Shown: in pieces, positions 60,692 to 64,000 of the stretch | How the letters are laid out: each line of letters opens with the position of its first letter | Position numbering within the stretch: the stretch's first letter is position 1 | Assembly (NCBI GenBank): GCA_017442825.1 | Contig: JAFRYZ010000033.1 | Coordinates: 1-64,000, forward strand | Reading direction: 5' to 3' | Length of the DNA: 64,000 bases | Source of the DNA: Prevotella sp. | Lineage (GTDB): Bacteria > Bacteroidota > Bacteroidia > Bacteroidales > Bacteroidaceae | Position numbers and translations under genes: made by a program | The notes under the pieces: model-generated | Seen by the model: the letters and a program-made list of their open reading frames with translations, nothing else | What the model was told of the DNA's origin: nothing | Database searches by the model: none

Positions 60692-61450
60692 TTATTTCCA
60701 GGCGTCGATGATACCTTTGAAGTCGGGGGCTTTCAGGGAAGCACCACCGATGAGTCCGCCGTCGATGTCGGGCTTGGCGAAGAGTTCGGGAGCATTGCTT
60801 GCCTTGCAGCTGCCACCGTAGAGGATGCTGGTGTCGTCGGCAACAGCCTGTCCGTACTTCTCGGCGATGATGCTACGGATGTAGGCATGGATTTCTTCTG
60901 CCTGCTCGGCGGTTGCGGTCTTTCCGGTGCCTATAGCCCAGATGGGTTCGTAGGCGATGATGATCTTGCGGAAGTCTTCTTCGCTGAGGTTGAAGACGCT
61001 ACCTTCGAGTTCAGCCTTGACGACCTCGTTCTGCTTCTCTGCTTCGCGCTCGGCGAGGGTCTCGCCGATACAGAAGATGACCTTCAGGTTGTTCTTCAGG
61101 GCGAGGAGAACCTTCTCCTTGAGAATTTCGGGTGTCTCGTTATAGTATTCGCGGCGCTCAGAGTGACCGAGGATGACGTATTGTGCACCCGTGGATTTCA
61201 CCATCTCGGCACTGACCTCGCCCGTGAAGGCTCCTTTCTCCTTGTCGGCACAGTTCTCGGCACCGAGACCGATGATGTCTTGGTTGAGGAACTGGGCGAT
61301 GGAAGCCAGATGGATGAACGGGGTACAGATGACTACATCGCAGTTAGGACGCTCTGCGGTGAGGGTGTCGTTGAGTTCTTTGGCGAGTGCCACGCCGTCT
61401 TGCAGGTTCATGTTCATTTTCCAGTTGCCTGCTACGATTTTCTTTCTCAT
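60692..61450 (-). CDS. tpiA: Triosephosphate isomerase
   Basis: 252 aa TIM barrel interconverting dihydroxyacetone phosphate and glyceraldehyde-3-phosphate. The N-terminal GNWKMN carries the catalytic Lys, LGHSERR the catalytic His, [11 protein letters not shown] the catalytic Glu and loop 6, and ILYGGSCK the phosphate site. It starts 113 bp after the DoxX gene stop, across the CTATAG repeat tract. Confidence 0.97.
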   Translation of the reverse strand: MRKKIVAGNWKMNMNLQDGVALAKELNDTLTAERPNCDVVICTPFIHLASIAQFLNQDIIGLGAENCADKEKGAFTGEVSAEMVKSTGAQYVILGHSERREYYNETPEILKEKVLLALKNNLKVIFCIGETLAEREAEKQNEVVKAELEGSVFNLSEEDFRKIIIAYEPIWAIGTGKTATAEQAEEIHAYIRSIIAEKYGQAVADDTSILYGGSCKASNAPELFAKPDIDGGLIGGASLKAPDFKGIIDAWK

Positions 61451-61510
61451 GATGGTTTTTGTTTTTATTGTTATTTTTGGTTTCTGCTTTTCTGCTTTTC
61501 TTTTTATTGA

Positions 61511-61562
61511 TAGAAGCTATAGAAGCTATAGGAACTATAGGAAACTATAGGGATGCTATAGG
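61511..61562. repeat. CTATAG palindrome tract abutting the DoxX gene stop
   Basis: Five CTATAG palindromes start at 61517, 61526, 61535, 61545 and 61556 (spacings 9, 9, 10, 11) separated by GAA-like spacers. The tract ends 1 bp before the stop codon of the DoxX/BT_3928-like gene, within the operon. Confidence 0.88.
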
Positions 61563-61563
61563 C

Positions 61564-62688
61564 TTATGGGGCTTGTGCCGGAGCTTCCATATACTGTTGG
61601 GGCAGGGCGTTGTGGCTCCATTTGCCGATGACGATGCCGCCTTTGAGGAGGACGAGGCCTGGGTTGCTGCGGATGATGGTCTTCAGTGTGGTGGCATCGG
61701 TGGTGCAGAAGGGGTATTCTGCTCCGGTGATGTCGCGCCAGTGGCTGATGGCTTCCCGTCCGCTTGCCGTGAGGCAGTAGAAGTGGTGGCCGTTGTCTTC
61801 AGCATACTCATGTATGCTGTTGATTTCACTGAAGTTGGTGTCGTCGGCTTTCTCCAGATAGGGTGCTACGAGCAAGAAGGTGAGACCTTTGTCGTTGAGC
61901 ACCGAGTCGGTGATGTCTTCGTCCGTTTCGTTCAGCGTGATGCTGAAGTCGTGGATGGGCGGTTCGTAGCCCGCCTGGGTTTGTATGGTCTTCGAATCGA
62001 CGAACGTCCACGTGGAGTCGGGGTAGTTGTCGAGTGTGAATTCTTTCTGTACGCCATCTTTCTCAAGGATGAACGTTGTTTCGAACTGTGGTTTTGCAGC
62101 TCCTGCAGGTATCTCCATGCCCTTGCGGATGTCGGCTCCGACATGGTAGGGACGGAAGTCGATGACGGGCAGGTAGTAGAGGCTGTAGGCAGCGAGGACG
62201 ACGATGCTTAGCAGGGCGGTATTGATGATGACCCACTGCCACTTCTTCGGGATGAAGCGCCGCATCTGCAACGGTTTGCGTGCAACGATGACGGCAGCGG
62301 CGAGGAGGAGTACGTTCTTGAAGAACGTCTGCCAGTTGGTCAGCGTGATGGCATCGCCGAAACAGCCACAGTCGCTGATGGGGTTGGTGATGGCGAGCCA
62401 GAGCGTGAGGGGTGTCATTACTACCATAAATGCCAAGACGAGGCGTGAGGTGACACGCCGCTGAATGGCAAACAACAGGAATATGCCTGCGCAGAACTCG
62501 AATGCTGCCAAAGCTATGGCTGCAGCGAGTGTCAGCCAGTCGGGTACGACCTCTGTCATGCCCCATGCTGCGAGGTAGTCCTGCAGCTTGTATTGTGTTC
62601 CCAACGGGTCGATGGCTTTCAGTAAGCCCGACGCGATGAAGGTGACGGCAAGGAGCAGACGGCAGATGATGAGGAGTACGTTGAACAT
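61564..62688 (-). CDS. DoxX/MauE-type membrane protein with thioredoxin-like C terminus (BT_3928 family)
   Basis: 374 aa. The N-terminal half has four TM helices (LLIICRLLLAVTFIASGLLK first) and the DCGCFGD cysteine motif at about 110 found in MauE/DoxX-type proteins. A further TM helix near 155-175 precedes a periplasmic domain of about 200 residues with a thioredoxin-like arrangement but no clear CxxC. The family is conserved in Bacteroidales next to DUF1599 and tpiA. It may shuttle electrons for periplasmic disulfide chemistry; not demonstrated. Confidence 0.85.
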   Translation of the reverse strand: MFNVLLIICRLLLAVTFIASGLLKAIDPLGTQYKLQDYLAAWGMTEVVPDWLTLAAAIALAAFEFCAGIFLLFAIQRRVTSRLVLAFMVVMTPLTLWLAITNPISDCGCFGDAITLTNWQTFFKNVLLLAAAVIVARKPLQMRRFIPKKWQWVIINTALLSIVVLAAYSLYYLPVIDFRPYHVGADIRKGMEIPAGAAKPQFETTFILEKDGVQKEFTLDNYPDSTWTFVDSKTIQTQAGYEPPIHDFSITLNETDEDITDSVLNDKGLTFLLVAPYLEKADDTNFSEINSIHEYAEDNGHHFYCLTASGREAISHWRDITGAEYPFCTTDATTLKTIIRSNPGLVLLKGGIVIGKWSHNALPQQYMEAPAQAP

Positions 62689-62706
62689 GATTTCCTAATT
62701 GGTTCT

Positions 62707-63267
62707 TCATTCGGCTGCCTCGGCTTCCTCTGTGAGCCTGATGGCTCCGAAGACGGCATAGTTGATGATGTCCATATAGTTGGCATCGATGCCCTCGGAG
62801 ACGAGCGTCTGACCTTGCAGGTCTTCAATCTCCTTGATGCGCTGTAGCTTGGTGAGGATGAAGTCGGTGTAGCTGCTGACGCGCATGGTGCGCCACGCCT
62901 CATCGTAATCGTGGTTCTTGCGGAGCATCAGCGCGAGCGCCTCTGCCGCATGGCGGTCGTAGAGGGCGAGTGCTTCTTGTGGCGTACAGTCCACTTCATC
63001 GACAAATCCCCGTTCTATCTGTATCAGTCCGACGATGCCGTAGTTGATGAGGGCGATGAATTCGGGGCGGATGCCCTCGTTGACCTGCGCTTCCTTCTTG
63101 ATTTCCAGTGAGCGAATGCGCTTTGCCTTGATGTACAGCTGGTCGGTGAGTGACGATGGGCGCAGGATGCGCCATGATGCACCGTAGTCGTGCAGCTTGT
63201 TGGCGAAGAGTGCGCGGCATTCAGCCATGACGGTCTTGAATTGTTGCTCTGTATTCTGTTGTGGCAT
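62707..63267 (-). CDS. DUF1599 tandem-domain protein
   Basis: 186 aa made of two similar halves: LFANKLHDYGASWRILR...TDQLYIKAKRIRSLE and LMLRKNHDYDEAWRTMR...TDFILTKLQRIKEIE. Each half has the K-x2-DY-x3-W pattern of this nucleotide-modification-associated family. Cytoplasmic; function unknown, perhaps a nucleotide-binding or nucleotidohydrolase-like role. First gene of the operon running to xth; promoter at 63287-63295. Confidence 0.9.
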   Translation of the reverse strand: MPQQNTEQQFKTVMAECRALFANKLHDYGASWRILRPSSLTDQLYIKAKRIRSLEIKKEAQVNEGIRPEFIALINYGIVGLIQIERGFVDEVDCTPQEALALYDRHAAEALALMLRKNHDYDEAWRTMRVSSYTDFILTKLQRIKEIEDLQGQTLVSEGIDANYMDIINYAVFGAIRLTEEAEAAE

Positions 63268-63286
63268 GTGCTTTGTTTTTCTGGCT

Positions 63287-63295
63287 GCAAAGATA
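63287..63295 (-). promoter_or_regulatory. -7 promoter box of the DUF1599-xth operon
   Basis: TATCTTTGC on the minus strand, 20 bp upstream of the DUF1599 start. Confidence 0.78.
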
Positions 63296-63369
63296 GTAAA
63301 AAGTTGGGAGTTAGGGCTTAGGAGAGGGAGTTTTTTTCATGAAAAGATAGAAAGGTAGTGTTTTTTTTG

Positions 63370-63378
63370 TACTTTTGC
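63370..63378 (+). promoter_or_regulatory. -7 promoter box of the CCA-adding enzyme gene
   Basis: TACTTTTGC follows a run of T bases; the ATG is 24 bp downstream. Confidence 0.72.
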
Positions 63379-63401
63379 AGTCGCAAAAAGAAAATGATAC
63401 C

Positions 63402-64000
63402 ATGCGTGACCTTACCAATACCGAACTGGCAAAGCTCTTAGACCAGGAGATTTTTCATCAGATTTCAGCTGTTGCCGACCAAATGGGGGTGGAATGCTAC
63501 GTTGTCGGCGGATATGTCAGGGACTTGTTCCTGGAACGTCCGTCGAAGGATATTGACGTGGTCGTGGTGGGGAGTGGCATTGACGTAGCGAAGGAGTTGA
63601 AAAAGCGGATAGGGAGGCGTGCACACCTGACTGTCTTCAAGAACTTCGGAACAGCGCAGGTGAAGGTGAGAGGGAGCGAAGGAACGGGAGAGCGAGAGAG
63701 CGAAGGGACGGAGGAGCTGGAGGTAGAGTTTGTGGGGGCTCGCAAGGAGAGTTACAGTCACGATTCACGAAAGCCCCATGTGGAGGACGGGACGTTGGAA
63801 GACGACCAGAACCGCAGAGATTTTACGATCAATGCTTTGGCGGTATGTCTGAATAAGGCTCGCTTTGGTGAATTGGTGGACCCCTTTGGCGGTGTCGATG
63901 ATTTGTTTGACGGCATCATAGCCACGCCCCTGGATCCTGATGTGACGTTCAGTGACGACCCGTTGCGCATGATGAGGTGCGTGAGGTTTGCCACACAGTT
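63402..64000 (+). CDS. CCA tRNA nucleotidyltransferase / poly(A) polymerase family (5' part)
   Basis: The frame from ATG 63402 stays open to the window end, giving about 199 residues of a protein normally near 470. The class II nucleotidyltransferase motifs are GGYVRDLFLERPSKDIDVVVVG, with DxD metal ligands, RRDFTINALA, DPFGGVDDL, and DPLRMMRCVRFA. It adds or repairs the CCA end of tRNAs. Between FGTAQVKVRG and LEVEFVGARKESY is an extra 8-residue repeat (SEGTGERE, SEGTEELE) from purine-rich DNA at 63669-63720, like the insert in the pseudouridine synthase. The C-terminal part lies outside the window. Confidence 0.93.
   Translation, partial: MRDLTNTELAKLLDQEIFHQISAVADQMGVECYVVGGYVRDLFLERPSKDIDVVVVGSGIDVAKELKKRIGRRAHLTVFKNFGTAQVKVRGSEGTGERESEGTEELEVEFVGARKESYSHDSRKPHVEDGTLEDDQNRRDFTINALAVCLNKARFGELVDPFGGVDDLFDGIIATPLDPDVTFSDDPLRMMRCVRFATQ

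Overview
The window reads as chromosomal DNA of a Bacteroidales bacterium, most likely Prevotellaceae (Prevotella/Segatella-like). The reasons are the many TAnnTTTGC (-7) promoters with TTTG (-33) boxes, lineage-typical families (glycosyltransferase family 117/DUF2723, DUF1599, DUF4827, a BT_3928-like DoxX protein, ECF sigma/anti-sigma/TonB receptor trios, a TamB-TamL pair) and short GxxxxNGKKxxxK C-terminal tails typical of secreted Prevotella proteins. Identification is from recognition of sequence only; no search was run.

Layout. 1-16.7 kb (all + except one tRNA): the 3' end of a 5S rRNA and rrn terminator, a sensor histidine kinase, a small lytic-transglycosylase-like protein, an SGNH hydrolase, initiator tRNA (-), TetR-fabG, an ECF sigma factor/anti-sigma/STN-TonB receptor operon, a pseudouridine synthase, then tamB-tamL for outer-membrane assembly. 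16.7-21.6 kb (-): a two-gene accessory cassette, a single-chain MmeI-like restriction-modification enzyme and a membrane-anchored AAA+ ATPase. 21.8-26.2 kb (+): sugar nucleotidyltransferase, NrnA-like DHH phosphoesterase, a DUF4827 lipoprotein and a GlmM-like phosphohexomutase. 26.3-35.7 kb (-): polysaccharide deacetylase, GT117 membrane glycosyltransferase, two inner-membrane proteins, purD and a BtuB-like TonB receptor. 35.8-37.8 kb (+): secreted endonuclease I and a small membrane protein. 58.3-63.3 kb (-): a housekeeping block of DUF1599, DoxX/BT_3928, tpiA, a SPOR protein, folE and xth; the + strand then enters a CCA-adding enzyme cut by the window edge.

37.9-58.3 kb is accessory. Two very large secreted Ig/FN3-rich proteins (one with a GH105-like hydrolase, one of 3019 aa with no recognisable catalytic domain) are each followed by a GC-rich REP hairpin and then by small acidic peptides of one family. 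Between them lie toxin-antitoxin-like cassettes (a decayed DUF3791/DUF3990 set, MntA/HepT, and a 43-aa protein with DUF6169) set in repeat-mosaic intergenic DNA.

The most unusual signal is repeat architecture. Three intergenic arrays of unrelated sequence (16716-16780, 37888-38055, 58192-58323) share a strict 22-bp period with a dyad in each unit, and a fourth pyrimidine-rich array beside purD has a 22-bp higher-order period. All sit just 3' of genes. REP-like elements also enter coding sequence in frame, most strikingly a 71-bp inverted pair inside the TonB receptor at 33.3-35.7 kb. Low-complexity GAGAGCGAAGG-type insertions occur in three otherwise conserved genes. The two accessory operons mntA-hepT and 43-aa/DUF6169 share a nearly identical 41-bp promoter.
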